DNA from: Sapria himalayana
Lineage: Eukaryota > Streptophyta > Magnoliopsida > Malpighiales > Rafflesiaceae
Length of the DNA stretch: 64,000 bases
Direction: 5' to 3'
Assembly (NCBI GenBank): GCA_029783825.1
Contig: JAREIK010000764.1
Span: 2,501 to 66,500 of the forward strand
Below are positions 1-13,258 of this stretch, in pieces. Under the pieces are notes generated by a model. That model was not told where the DNA came from. It did not search any database and was given only the letters and a program-made list of their open reading frames with translations. Position 1 is the stretch's first letter. Each line of letters begins with the position of its first letter. Both the position numbers and the translations under genes were made by a program.

Positions 1-1581
1 TGTGACGGAATTTTATTTCCGTCACTAAATTTAGCAAATGTTTAGTTAAATATATCTTTATGAATATTGCTTTGATTCAAGAATAGCATGATAAAATTTT
101 CAGTTGATTAATAATTTTAAAATATTTTAGTTTATTTATTAATATTTTTTTTCTTATATGGTTATAATTTTTTTTCCCGTACAATTAACGGAACTTTAAT
201 TAAATGGATTTAAAAATATTTTATATTGATTTAATCATTTAAACTTTGGTTGTTAACTTTGTTTTTTTAACAACAGATGTAAATTTATGCTAACTTTTGT
301 GTAATGTATTATAACAGTTATTTTTTTTGTGAAACAATTATTTATAAAATAATAATTATATAATATAATAAATATGAAAATAATAACACTAAAACATATA
401 TAAAATAAATATAAAAGTATTACTAAAAAATAAAATCTTTATTACAAAATGTAAAATTTTTCTATAGACCATATTATTTTTATTTACAAAATATAAATGG
501 AAATAATTATACAACATGCCATAAACCATATTTATATTTTTAATATAACTTTGGTATCATTACTTTTTCCAAAACAATGCCCTTTTTATTTTAGATCCAC
601 AACTTCATCATTTTGAGCTTCCCTAAATCACTTTATTTTATTTTTTTTGTGAAATCTTCTAAGTCACTTTAAACTAAACTTTAAATTTTATTCTCTTCAA
701 TTTTTTTAGATAGTAGCCTAAATTCCCAAAGCCGTTTCAATCCAATGTAATTGATACCCATAACTGCCAACCATCATCGCCCAACCGCCATCCATCACAA
801 TCATCTTCAATCACAGCCATCAGTAGCACCACCCTCATTTTCTTCTTTTATGCTCCGAAAAGTCTAGTGTTTTGCTTGCAAAAACTCCAAAGCTAACAGA
901 AATCGTAGCACCAATTTGGGTTGTTACTAGAATCATTGATGTCTAACTCTGATCTGGTTGATGATTTTATTTTGATGGTTTGTTCTTCTTTTTAAATCTT
1001 CTACCTCAGTATTGAGGCAAGAAACATTATCAAAATGATTTTTCTCTCCCTCATGTCCCTTAATTAATTATTGAGAGGAAGGGCCTTCATTGATAGAACC
1101 CTCGATTGAAGTTAGCATTGATACATTGTGACTAGTTTATGTGTTTAGCTTTTGATAATTAGATGTATGCATGAAAGTATTTCATTTTAAGTTTTTACAA
1201 CATGGACTTAAAATTAAATTACACCATTGTATCAATGGAAAATTTATTTGTATTAATATGAAATGTTGAAATCACATTAATATGTATGTATGATTACAAA
1301 ATGAAGTTATATTACATATTTTGAATTCAAAATCAGGTTATAAGTTGTTAAAAGTTCAACCATACAAAATTTAAAGATTTGATTTTTTAAAGCTTATTAG
1401 ATTATATATTTTTAATCAGGTTATTGTTTGTTTTACATATATGTTATATTTTAATTATTTTATAAGGTTGCAAGCAAAAATTTTCTTCCATTTATTTTTA
1501 TATGTAGCTAAAAAATTTTATTGTTTGATTCTTGAATTAGTGTATGCATAAAGGTATGACTACATATAGACATTAGAGAAA
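1..1581 (+). other. E1 5' region: subterminal repeat, promoter and untranslated leader
   Basis: Apart from the subterminal hairpin at 2-25, this is AT-rich non-coding DNA upstream of E1 TNP2. Positions about 715-1010 are richer in C (CCAACCATCATCGCCCAACC) and resemble a plant 5' untranslated leader. By analogy with E2 and E4 the leader is probably spliced, with the acceptor just before the TNP2 start region (CATTAG at about 1571-1576). No other gene is visible. Confidence 0.45.
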
Positions 1582-4500
1582 ATAAGACCAAATCGATAGT
1601 GGATTGATTATCAGATGAAAGATGGTGCTTTTACTATGGAGTACGAAATGGACATCGAGGGATTCATTAATTTTTCACCGAGTCACCCATAATTGATGGA
1701 CTAGAGTAGGATTCAGGGTCCATGCGATCATCATAAGTGTCAGATTTAAAATTTTCAAGAGGTGGATACTATGAGATATCATCTAGCAAAGTATGGATTT
1801 GTCTGTGAATATTATAATTGGTATCTACATGGTAAGCCTATCGAGTAAGATACTGGGGAACTCGATGTCATTTTCAATGAAGTCATAGACTTAGGATTTG
1901 CCAATCCTCAACCATACAATGCTTTTGATACAATGCAAATTGATGTTGCTGCCCTTCCTTTAATCCTAATGCCATTGAAGAGGACCCAACCCCAATAGCT
2001 ACAAAATTATTTGAAATGCTGAATGTAACTGATTAGGAGATCTGGTCTGGCAATAGATATCATTCAATATTATCTGCTATTGCGATTGAACATTAAATCT
2101 AGACACCATTTATCTGAACGTGCTTATGATGATATTTTTCAATTGATATCCAAGTTACTACCACCGGACAATGTGATGAGTGATAGTTTCTACAGCACCA
2201 AAAAATTAGTTCAGGGTTTGGGTATACCAGTAAAAAAGATTCATTGTTGCATTAATGGTTGCAAGATATAAAGAGGTGAAGATAGTGAACTTGCAAGTTA
2301 CAAGTTTTGTCACCATTCCCATTTCAAGAGACCAATGCGTGGATCTCATAAGCAGAAAATAAATGTTCCTTATAAAAAAATGTATTACTTTCCCTTGGCT
2401 CCTTGAGTATAGAGATTGTTTGCATCTAATGCCATAGCTAAAGAAATGAGGTAGATTGCTGAGCATGAGTCTGAAGATGGTGTTATGCATCATTGTTCAG
2501 ACTTTGAAGCCTGGAAATATTTCAATCAAACTCATCCTGATTTTGTAGCTGTAAGTCGTAATGTTCGACTGGGTCTTTCCTTTGATGGCTTTAATCCATT
2601 TGGTCAATCCGGACAACAATATTCTTCATGGCTGGCTATATTGATGCCATACAATTTGCCCTAATGGATGTGCATTAAAGATTAATATATGTTTTTATTT
2701 ATAATTGTGCCAGGGCCAATGATTCCAAAGGGAAAGTTGGATGTTTTCTTACAACCTTTAATTGCAGAGTTGAAAACATTGTGGGAGGTGGGGGTATGTG
2801 CATATGACATTTCAAGGAAGCATAATTTTTAAATGAAGGCTGCTCTAATGTGGAAAATTAGTGATTTTTCCCTATACTCAATGTTGTCGAGATGGAGTAC
2901 TACAGGGAAGCTTGCATGTCCTCATTGCATGAAAGATTAATATGCATTTACATTGAGTAAAGGGGGCAAAACATCATGGATGACATTCATCATAAGTGCT
3001 TACCAAGACATCATCAATTTCGAAGGAATAAAAATTCTTTTTTGAAGGGTAAAACAGTGGGAAAGGTTGCACCACATGTCCGATCAGGAGATGAAATAGT
3101 AGTGCAAATTGAGCAATTAGGGTTGAAGAAAGTGATAGAAACTGATGTTGAGTCCACAAATGCTTGTATTTAAAAGAGTTATGAATGTGGATGGAAGAAA
3201 AGAAGCATCTTTTGGAATTTACCTTATTGGAGTACAAACCTCATTCGACATAATCTAGATGTCATGCATATTGAAAAAAATGTCTTTGATAGTATCTTCA
3301 ATATTGTTATGAATGTTGAAGGAAAAACAAAATACAATGCAAAGTCTAGGGCTGGAATAAAAGAGTTTTGTCGATGAGTGAGTTACACCAAAACGAGAGC
3401 ACAGGTAAATATCCAAATGCTACTTATACTTTGGATAAGTTAGGGAAAAAAATTGTGTGAATGGCTGAAAGAACTTCGATTTCTTGATGGGTATGCCTCG
3501 AACATGGCAAGATGTGTTGATATGAATAAGCTCAAATTATTTGGCATGAAAAGCCATGATTACCACATGGTTATGCAACGGCTAATTCCAATAGCATTTT
3601 GTGAACTATTGCCAGAGAATGTGTGGTCATCTTTGACAGAGATGAATAACTTTTTTAAAGATCTTACATCTATAGTAATAATATTGGAAGACATGATGCG
3701 ACTTGAAGATGAAATTCCAATTATTATCTATAGGCTTGAGCGTATATTACCTCCAAGTTTTTTTGATTGTATGGAGCATCTCTCCATTCATTTGCCATAT
3801 GAAACAAGGTTAGCAGGTCATGTTCAATACCAATGAATGTACCCAATTGAGAGGTTAGCAAAAAAAATAACTCATATGAATTTGATATGTCAATCGAATT
3901 TAAAATGACATAATATTTTATGTAGCTTGACAAAGATTATCTTTAGGTACCTTCGAAGGTTGAAAAATAATGTGCGCAATAAAACAAAAGTTGAAGGTTC
4001 TATATGCAATGCTTATTTGGTTGAGGAGACATCTTCATTTTGTGCACATTATTTTGAGCCATATGTCAATACAAGATATCCAAGAGTGCCATGAAATCTA
4101 ATTGTCGTTGATAGAGATGAAACTCAAGAACATGAGGGGATGCTTTCCATATTTAAGCATGGGGGTAGAGCATTTGGCAAAGAAAGATTTTGATATCTTA
4201 CTCCAGATGAATATCATGGAGCTCGCACGTATATTCTATTGAATTGTGAAGAAGTAAAGCCCTATATTTAGTAAGTATTTAAATTTCTTAAAGAAATGAT
4301 TAAAAACTAGTTTATATATGTAAAATTATTTATGTAATTGATGAAACTAATGGTCATTTGCTATAGACTATTTATTGCTAGATTAAGAGAACATCAACCA
4401 TATGTTGTAGAAGTCGATGTTGATGCTAAACTTGATAAAGACTTTGCATCTTGGTTTGAGGCACATATGAGTAATAAAAATTTAACTATATATATATATA

Positions 4501-5309
4501 TATTGTTGGATTTAGTTATTTAATATTCTTATAACTTTCAATTTTTTCTATAGGCTCATGATCCTATTTCGAATATCTCTAGCCAATTCATAAAGGACCT
4601 TGCAAAAAGATTTTATGAGGTGTTAAGGTGTTTCCAAGATATTATGTGAATGGATATAAGTTTCACACTTTGCGGCATGGATCAAATAAAGCAACCATGA
4701 ATAGTGGAGTGTGCATAAAGGGTTCTAATTTTAGTGTAATAGAATTGGTCTTTTATGGTCAACTAATGAAGGTTTTACAGTTGGAATACCCTACATTACT
4801 ATGAAAGAGAGTCATATTATTCAATTGTCAGTGGTTTGATCCGACACCAAGTATAGGTACAAGAAGTCACCCTGAGTATAAGCTTGTTGATGTGAACCAC
4901 ACAAGAAGATTCAATAGATATGAACCATTTATTCTTGCGGAGCAAGCAATTCAGGTCTATTATGCATCTTATCCAAGCACAAAAAAACATGTGTAATTGG
5001 TGGGTTGTTTGCAAGATAAAAGTTCGAGGGGTCATGGAAGTAGCTGAGACATCAAAAATCTTGCTATTAAAGACAGGAGCATTTCAAGAGGATGTCATTA
5101 AAACCCATTATATTGATATTGTAGCAGAAAAAGAACCTAAATCATTAGTTGATCACAGTTGTCCTTTTTTAGACATTGAGGATATAGAACTTCAAGAAAA
5201 TGAGGAGGTGGAACTAGAAATAGAGTCAGATGAAGAATATGAAGAAATAGATGATGATGATGATAATAATGTGACAATATTGAAGATTAAAGCCTTTATA
5301 TTATTATGA
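1582..5309 (+). pseudogene. E1 TNP2-like CACTA transposase, degraded
   Basis: This is the main transposase of a CACTA element, which binds and cuts element ends in the nucleus. The family domain order is present. A Transpos_assoc-like N terminus lies at about 1582-1860 (VDTMRYHLAKYGFV, WYLHG). The Transposase_21 region is at about 2080-3400 (FYSTKKLVQGLGIPVKKIHC, then RLGLSFDGFNPFG, probably including a catalytic Asp). DUF4218 is at 3453-3960 (DGYASNMARCVDM, LFGMKSHDYHMVMQRLIPIA). DUF4216 is at about 4710-5010 (NWWVVCKIK), followed by an acidic tail to 5309. The start codon reads ATA at 1582 where E4 has ATG. A 93-bp intron (3854-3946, GT-AG) splits the Glu-Arg/Tyr-Leu-Arg junction, and two more introns follow near 4271-4366 and 4470-4554. 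In-frame stops and frameshifts break every domain, so no full protein is possible. Confidence 0.88.
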
Positions 5310-5921
5310 CCTTATGAATATATTTATAATATTGTTTTCAATTACTAGTATTTTTTTCTTGCATATGTATGTACCACCATAGGCATGTTCATTATAAATG
5401 TGTTATTTTGTAATTATGTTCATTGAAGGTATGAGAGGTGGCCATTCAGTAAGGAGCAGAGTTAATCCTGTAGGTCGAGGGGCAACTGAACTATATGCAC
5501 CAGCCATCCTACCTACAAGCACTACCCCGCCAGCTTTAGGTTTGACACCTACCTTCAATGTGGAGAACTTACTACCACCTACCCCACAGACAGATCTGGA
5601 GTCTTCTACCACATCAGCACTAGCCAGGTCATCAACCACATGTGGTATCACATAGAGAAAGAATATAGAAACAGTTGATAGGGTGACCATTCTTAAAATG
5701 TTTATAATGCCACTTATTTTTTTTGGTTGGTTTCTATACAAGATAATTTATTTTCATATGAGATTTAACATTAAATATTCTTTTATAATTTTTGGAATAG
5801 ATTTCTTTCAAGTGCTTCAATGAACATTACTAAGATTTTTAAGCATAGACTAGAAAAGGATGATACAACATGAAGGTTGGTGCCTGCCAATACTAAGGAG
5901 TTCTATTGGGACGAATTTAAG

Positions 5922-8404
5922 GTATTTCATATGTACTTGTTCTCTTGTTACCATTGCACACTTGATAAGATTTTTTAATGTATTTATGTAAACTAACTGC
6001 TACCTTGTTGAGTTGTTGCATGTATATGATTCACCTTTCAAATGTGGTGAAAGTGTACGTGTTTGATGATGATGAATTTTTTTTTTATTTTTTGTAGCCA
6101 ATGTTATGTTTGTATTGCTGTAACAATGAAACTTTTGTTTCATTAATTACACCTTTTTTTATTCTTAAATTCTTCCTTTTTATTCAGAATATCTTTGTTA
6201 GATTGGGTTCATTATGATCGCTTTTTTTTTCCTTTTTAATGAGATGTTTGGCAGTAGCGTTTAGCTGTCATCAATCCTGTAGCTACCAAACCTTTTTCTA
6301 GAAACTTCTTGTTCTATATTTTGTGGGAAACTTGTTGCATCTGATAGGATTTCATTTAGGGTAGAGTATGATTTGTTCATGTTGGAAGTTTCTTTCTGTG
6401 GCTAACTGGTGTTAAAACTTGTTATGTTTTTGGTTTGATCATGTATTTTAATGTATATGTTGAGGGCTAAGTTACAGGTGTTTTTTTTGGAACCTTATGT
6501 TAAAATAGTAGCAAGATAAGGTGATGTTACAACTTCTTTGGTCTACGAAAAATGTTCCAATTAGTAGGTAGATATCAGTAAAAAAAACTCAATTGCCATG
6601 TGTTTTTGGTATTTAATTTTTTAGATAAATTTAGTAATAAATTTTACATCAATGTGGATAATAATTTAGATTAGATCATTTTAAAAGGAGGGGTGTATAT
6701 TATTTCTAGTCCAAATGGTAAAAAAGGGAAAAAAAGATGAGTACACTTGAGGGATAGATATCTAATTCAATAAATAAGCTATCAATTAATGAGGTTACTT
6801 ATTGAACTCACCTTTATTGAACCAAATTAATTATGACAAAAAAATGTTATGGATATGATAAACTAGAACATATTAATGTTCAATAAAAATGTAGCTATAC
6901 TAGTTGTATATAATGTTTTAGTACTGAGATGCATATAAGCCTATGTATGATAGAAACACCCTTTTATTCATCTATTATAGCATTAAACCTGAAGAAGAAA
7001 AAAAAACTTGAAGAAAATACATTGGTTGGAAAATATTTTGCCATATAGGTCATGGAAGAAAGCATACACCTAAATATAAGAAAAAAAATATTGACTATAT
7101 TTACATAAAATACATCTTTATCAATATATGTATGCATATAAATTGTTGATGAATTGGAATCATAGATAAAGCAAGCATTCTCTACTCTACTCTAACTCGA
7201 CCTATGCATTTAATTATGGCTAAAAACACTTCTTCTTGTTGCTCGTAGCAAATAAATGCTACTTGTTGGTGGCTGAAAAAAATTACTGCTTGTTGCTGGC
7301 TACAAAAAAAATTGCTGCTTCTACTTTTTAATAAAAAATATAGCTTTTTGACAGCGGTGTATGGGTCTTATTTAAATATGTGTGTATGTATATGTCCATT
7401 AATTTATCACGGATACATGGATGTTGATGGTGATGAACCCTTTGATCTTATTTGTATGTTGATGTTGTAAATTGAATGTGACTTTTTTTAGGTTGCTCTG
7501 CTACCAGCCTTTATGTTGCTTGTCCTCATCATTTTATGGGTATTACAAATTGATTATTTATAATTGTTTTGGTTTTTGGTGGCTAAGCTTAAAATAATAC
7601 AGTGTAAATTAATTATAAATTGATTATTTATAATTGTTTTGGTTTTTGGTGGCTAAGCTTAAAATGTACATGAATAGTCTTTAGTTTCATTTGATACAAT
7701 TTAAGCAAGTAGCCAATAGGTGGTGTAGTATTCATTTGATAAAAAATTGAGAAGCCAATAGGTGGTCTAGGCAATAGAAACATATAAAATGGTAAATTTT
7801 TATAAACAAAAGAAAAAAGAGACACATATCTTGATAAGGTAACCTGAATGCTCTAAGGAGCTGAACTTGTGTTGTGCTTAATAAGATCGCATAAGTGTTA
7901 GAAAAGAGATTCTTTAGATGTTTGATATGATGGTGTAGTATCTAATTTGGATTTGCTCCCTTTTTCTTTATTTTTTTCAGATTGGTTATAGTGGGGTATT
8001 AACATGAAATAGAACATATTGCTTCCATTTATTATTATACTCTTTCTTTGAAAGTTAAGATGCATGATGATGTTATTGCTTTTAAAGTTAAAATATTTGA
8101 TTATTTTTTGATCTATTGGTCTAAGATTAGAGAGAAAATGATTTTAGTAGCAATAGAAGTAACTACATCTTTATATTTTAACATTTTTAGTCCCTTGTAA
8201 TTTATTCGTGTGCTATTTACAAAAGAAAAGATGGTTTAAGATCATTCAAACTTGTTAAAATTGTATTATTTCAAAATCACATTGTGCTACTAGTACTGTA
8301 TGTGGTTATGCATTTTTATTGGTTGATATATATATATATATATATATCAGAAAGCTTGTAACTAAGATTATTCAAATGATGCATTAGTCAAGATAATGTT
8401 TTAT
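5922..8404 (+). other. Long intron of the E1 TNP1-like gene
   Basis: About 2.5 kb of AT/T-rich non-coding sequence separates exon 2 (FYWDEFK) from the exon carrying the EKKRKEATKNW motif. The donor GTATTT is at 5922; the acceptor is not certain. It holds a 49-bp direct repeat (7547-7595 and 7617-7665), a short repeat AGCCAATAGGTGGT (about 7711 and 7753) and a TA tract near 8327-8348. No coding region is seen, and the size suggests later insertions that I cannot delimit. Confidence 0.5.
7547..7665. repeat. Direct repeat, 49 bp at 70-bp spacing
   Basis: The stretch from AAATTGATTATTTATAATTG to GCTTAAAAT occurs at 7547-7595 and again at 7617-7665 with no visible difference. It looks like a recent local duplication inside the long intron. 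Confidence 0.9.
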
Positions 8405-9242
8405 AGGGTGGTAGGAAAGCAATATGGGGATTGGTTGAGCAAGATGCGAATCAAAGGGAAAAATGAAGATAATATACCAGAAGATATATAGTAAAGCTAG
8501 CAGGAACATTGGAATACTCCTGAATATGAAAAGAAACGTAAAGAAGCTACTAAAAATTGGCGTACAGAAATGGAAGGACTTGGCACTGGTCTTTCCACAC
8601 ATATAGGTAGGCTCTAGATCCACAATTCAACATTGTATTGCTTTGACGTCATTTGAAGTATTCAAGAAGATACACACCAAAAAAGATGGTGCTTTCTGAC
8701 AAACGATCTAAGGACATCAATGTAAGATTTCAATTATGCTTTATTAAAATAACTCAACAATTATTCTTAAATAATTATTAATTTAATAATGAATTAAATA
8801 TAGGATGCTGTGGAAACCATGGTTTCCTTTGCTTCTAAGACTAAGGAGGATTCAATGGAGCCTGTGAAGGTTTACACGAGCTAGTTATATCTACAAGTAG
8901 TTGGAGGTAAAAAAAAAGGCAAGAGTATGGCCTTGTCTCTCAAGTGTCCGCATTTTACCATGAGACTTGCAGTAGTTCCTCTAGCACTTTGTTCTATGAT
9001 TTTATATCTGATGAAAATTTCACAAGATGTGTGAATGAAGTGGTTGTGCAGAGGGTGAGAGTAGAAGTCCCAAGAACTTCAACTCAAAATGAATAAAAAT
9101 ATGAGATTGTATAAAGAGTAATTAGAACAACATTTTCAACAAAAGATGGAGCTGTTTGAATGTATGTTTAACGCACAATCTCAATCCAATGCTCGGCATT
9201 CAGATCCTACCAATCCAGCTTCTACACCCCCAAAACCATCTC

Positions 9243-9245
9243 TAG
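9243..9245. repeat. Left TAG target-site duplication of E2
   Basis: TAG immediately precedes the E2 left terminus and matches the TAG at 22055-22057. CACTA transposases make 3-bp duplications. A 3-bp match alone is weak, but both ends were located independently by their termini. Confidence 0.85.
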
Positions 9246-10350
9246 AACTACAAGAAAATATCAATTTAGTTAGGGAATTTTAGCTAGAGATCAATCCCTG
9301 GCAAAATTGCAAGGGATTAGCTAGGGAATAGAAAGGGATTGATGATTTTTTGTATGAAAAAAATAGCAACGGATTAGCGACAGATTAGCGAGAGAAATTT
9401 TTTTGAAAATTCTGCTAATGAAAAGCGGGGGATTTAGTGACAGATTAGGGATGGATTTAGCGATGGATTAGTGACGAAAATTTTTCGTAAATTAAGCTAA
9501 ATAAAAATGGTGATTTTAGCAATGGATTTAGCAATGGATTAGCGACGGAAAATTTTCGTAACTTTCGCTCTAGGAAAGCGGGAATTTTAGCGATGGATTT
9601 TACGATGAAATATCTCTTGCAAATAAAATCCTTGATTTAGCGATAGATTTAGCAATGGATTTAGGGACGGAATTTTCCTTACTAATAAAATCTTTGATTT
9701 AGCGATGAATTTAGTGATAGAATTTTCATTGCTAATAAAATCCTTGATTTAGCAATGGATTTAGCGACATAATTTCCATTGCTAATAAAATCTTTTATTT
9801 ATCGACGAATTTTGTGACGGAATATCTCTTGCTAATAATATCATTGATTTAGTGACGGATTTAGAGATGGATTTAGAGACGGATTTGTCCTTACTAATAA
9901 AATCTTTGATTTAGTGAGGAGTGTTCCCTCGCTAGTAAAATCCTAGATTTAGCGATGGATTTAGCGACAGATTTTCATTTTCTAATATAATCTTTGATTT
10001 AACGATAGATTTAGCGACGGATTTTCCCCTGCTAATAAATTCCTTGATTAGCTAGGAATTTAGCGACGAATTTTCTCTAGCTAATAAAATCTATATTTTA
10101 TCTACGGATTTAGTTAGTAAATATCTCTAGCTAATAAAATACATATATTCGTGATGGATTTTGTGATGGAATTTCCCTAGAAAATAAAATCCTTAATTTT
10201 GCGAAGGAATTTCCATAGCTAATAAAATTTATAATTTAGCGATGGATTTTCTCGAGCTAATAAAATCCATATTATACCGATGAATTTTCCCTAGTTTATA
10301 AAATCTATAATTTAGCTATGGATTTAGTGAAACTATTTCCCCATCCAATA
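9246..10350 (+). repeat. E2 5' terminus and subterminal repeat block
   Basis: The terminal AACTACAAGAAAA is followed by about 1.1 kb of degenerate repeats built on TTTAGCGACGGATTTAGCGA and GCTAATAAAATCC, recurring about every 50-65 bp. Such arrays are the binding sites for the TNPA/TNP1-type accessory protein in En/Spm. The block matches 52481-53420 of E4 throughout. Confidence 0.88.
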
Positions 10351-11335
10351 TTTAATTATATAATTTTTTTATTTATTATTGTTTTTAATATTTTATTTAA
10401 TTTTGTTTATTAAATGTATGTTATTGGTCTATAGATGAGCAATCCTTGAAACACACATTCTCGTAGTAAAATCATAAAAAAATGATATTATAAATAATTA
10501 ATTTAAAATATATATAAATAAAAAAAAAGATTATATTAATAAGGACTAAAATAACTATTTTTATGATGTAATAGTTTTTTAAAAATGTATTCAAAAAATT
10601 TTCTAAAATTTTTAATTAATAAACTAAATAATTTAAATTATAATAATATTAAATAATTAAATCAATAAGTATAATCTTTTTTTTCAATATTTTAAAAATT
10701 AAATTAACATACATTAAAATTTCTACTACTTTAAATGTAAATTAATTCATTGTAACATAAAATAGAAAATATTTTCAAAAATATCTGAATTGACGAATGA
10801 ACTAGTAAATATTAATATTATTATAAATATATAAAAAATTTTATAATTATAGAAAACTTTTAAAAACATAAATGATACAAATTTTGAAAATCTTGAAATA
10901 TAATAAAAATATAACTGTTTCAATAAAGTTATAAGAAAATAAAATAATAATTATAAATAAATACATAGATGTTTAATCCTACTAAAATTTATAAAAATAA
11001 AACAATTGAGTAATATTTTTTACAATTAGCTTTTAACATTACGTTTTTATTAAAATAATAAACATTACATTTTTTAATTATTTTCTCACTTTAAGTAATT
11101 TTTTGAATTTTAAAAATTATAAATGATATCAATTAATAGGAAATTTTATGCATTTAAAATTATTTCATATTATCTTCGTAAAAATTAATATGAATTCTTA
11201 AAAATTTATAACCATAAAATATAAATTTTTATATAATTTTAACTTTAAGAATATTTTATAACTTTTAGGTGAGTGGCTAGAAGACTAATCATCTTTTCAT
11301 TTATGTTTTATTATATGAAGTTTGTTAATTTTATA

Positions 11336-11796
11336 TACAGGTGTCAACCGGGCCGGGTCAGCCCGGCACGGAAAAATTCCGTGCCGGGGTTAGGCACGTG
11401 CCGTGCAATGCTGTGCCCGGACTGAGCCGTGCCATGCCTGACCCGGCACGCGGCACGGCACCCCGGCACGGGTCAGTCCCGTGCCGGGTGTCCCGTGAGC
11501 CCGACCCCAGGAAGCCCCTCCCCCATAAAAAGACCGCGGGTCGGGTCTAATTCGACCCGACCCGCGGTCTTCCCGTATCCCGAACCGCTCGGACAGGCAA
11601 GCCCGAGCGGGCCCGGCAAGGCACGGCACGGCTCGCCGTGCCTACGGGCCGTGCCGGGCTCGGCAATTTTTAAACCGTGTCGAGCCGGGCATGGCATGGT
11701 ACAGGAATCGTGCCGTGCCCGGCCCGGCACGGTAGCACGAACGTGCCCAAAAAAAACGTGCCGGGCCGTGCTGGGCCGGCCCGTTTGACACCTCGA
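11336..11796. mobile_element. GC-rich hAT-type MITE with 8-bp target-site duplications
   Basis: A sharply bounded 461-bp GC-rich block within AT-rich E2 leader. ATTTTATA flanks it at 11328-11335 and 11797-11804, and homologous E4 has one uninterrupted copy of the region (GTTAATTTTGTACCTATTT at about 54270-54290). Ends are inverted: TACAGGTGTCAA on the left and TTGACACCTCGA on the right. 8-bp duplications plus an AGGTGTCAA-type terminus fit the hAT superfamily. The inside is made of CCCGGCACGG-like motifs with a central perfect hairpin and has no real coding capacity. Confidence 0.9.
11531..11570. repeat. Perfect 17-bp stem palindrome at the centre of the MITE
   Basis: AGACCGCGGGTCGGGTC (11531-11547), a 6-nt spacer TAATTC, then the exact reverse complement GACCCGACCCGCGGTCT (11554-11570). 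It sits near the midpoint of the MITE, so the element can fold on itself. Confidence 0.95.
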
Positions 11797-12193
11797 ATTT
11801 TATACCTATTTGATATTTTTTTAAGGCAAAACATTTTTATTATTATTATTTATATATTTATTATTTAATTAATATTATAATAAAAACTTGTAAGGTATTT
11901 GTTTTTCATTTGTACCTTACTACACGCACATTAATTTTGTTGAAAAAATTTTGATAGTAAATAAAATTAATGAGTATTTTTGTATTTTATATATATATAT
12001 ATATATATATATTGTTTATTTAATGTTTTAAGAATTAAAAATATAAATATTTTCCTAAAATATACATCCTCTCTCTTGACTTGACACATCTCTAAAAGAA
12101 CCAAATTCCTCTGCATTCCGAAATCTATCTCTCGATGTTGATTCAATTAAAATTAATTCGAGATTTTAAGTTTTAATTTGTTATTGATTTGCG

Positions 12194-12199
12194 GTACGT
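12194..12199 (+). promoter_or_regulatory. Conserved leader splice donor (E2)
   Basis: GATTTGCGGTACGTTT at the end of the leader matches GATTTGAGGTACGTTTT at donors 45225 and 54696 in two other copies. The GT is preserved in all three, so this is probably the donor of the untranslated leader exon whose acceptor lies just before TNP2. Inference; no transcript evidence. Confidence 0.5.
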
Positions 12200-12430
12200 T
12201 TATACATTTATTCTTCATTGATTATCTTGGATTGCTTAAATGAAGAGTGAGCATTTTTATTCTATTTTTTTGTTTACTAATTTCTTCTTTAATCACCAAG
12301 GTATGCTGGGATTTCGTATGTAAACTTATTCGTATACATGCTTCATATATTTGTGATATACTGCGTTGTCATTGTGTGGTTTTTGATGGTGATCGTACAC
12401 AAAAACAATTTATAAATAGTATATATAATT

Positions 12431-12620
12431 AGGTTTGCCGACTAGATATCTACAAAAATAGTATACATCAATATGCATTAGTATTTTATACATAGCTAGT
12501 ATACATACTTAGGTATGCCGACTTAATATCTACAAAAATAATATACATCAATATGCATGTGTATCTTATACATAACTAGTATACATACTTAGGTATGCTG
12601 ACTTGATATCTACAAAAAAT
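12431..12620. repeat. 80-bp tandem repeat, about 2.3 copies
   Basis: AGGTWTGCYGACTWGATATC begins copies at 12431, 12511 and 12591, exactly 80 bp apart. Each copy has CTACAAAAATARTATACATC and ends with a GTATACATACTT motif. E4 has only a single related stretch near 54880-54950, so the amplification is specific to E2. Confidence 0.9.
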
Positions 12621-13256
12621 ATTCAAAAATGAGTAATGATTGAATTCAAAAATAAAATAAAATAAATAAATAAAATAAATAAAATAATAGATCAACATGT
12701 CAAATTAAATTAAAATGATTATACTCGATTGAACCAGTTTGAACTATTATACCAACTTCTAGAAAACGCAATAATATTCACACATGTAATAGAAAATAAG
12801 TGAGCAAAAGTTTCTCAATTCACTTTGAAATATTCTCATGATTTGTGTTGTTGTGTGCTATGATCCCTAAATCACATTTATTTATAGGCAAGATTCCAAG
12901 TAATTTAATTTTTGATGCAACATTTAGTAAGCCAACACATAGCTTTCACATGTCAAGTCAATCCTTGGTAGGTATACACATCATCATATAACAAACACAC
13001 TTTCAAGTAGTTGGCATTAATGCATGAGAACACATAGTAAGCACATAATCAATACTTATCACTCATGTAAGCCAAGACATGGAAATCATACATACATACA
13101 TGATATTCATGCAAGTAAGCATGTGATAAGCTTGTAAGTCAACATATGATATAAAAATAATTATTCTTATTAATTTTTTCATAGACATTATTGTCATTTT
13201 CCTACATGATTCATTTTTATTCTTATAGTTGCACTTATCTTTAACAAAGATTATCA

Positions 13257-13258
13257 TG

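Larger units (their letters stand above)
5431..9245 (+). pseudogene. E1 TNP1-like gene (Transposase_24 family), split by nested E2
   Basis: This is the second CACTA gene, of the Ptta/En/Spm class (PF03004). Exon 1 starts at ATG 5431 (MRGGHSVRSR, Pro/Thr-rich) and runs to about 5680. Exon 2 at 5801-5921 reads NITKIFKHRLEKDD and NTKEFYWDEFK with one TGA (5871-5873) between. After a very long intron, exon 3 (about 8405-8721) carries the family signature HWNTPEYEKKRKEATKNW then GLGTGLSTH and KKDGAF. Exon 4 starts at 8804 (DAVETMVSFASKTKEDSMEP, later VSAFYHETCSSSSSTLCYDF) and has a frameshift near the A run at 8911-8918. TAG stops at 8489 and 8498 sit where the family has Trp. E2 is inserted after 9245; the reading continues at 22058 (GTCGTGATC). 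Confidence 0.85.

Noticed and set aside
11341..11868. Pro/Arg/Gly-rich frames on both strands
   Set aside because: They lie within the GC-rich hAT MITE and reflect its CCCGGCACGG repeats.
12431..12620. CRISPR-like evenly spaced repeat
   Set aside because: It is a simple 80-bp tandem repeat with similar content throughout the unit, in a plant transposon; there are no distinct spacers.
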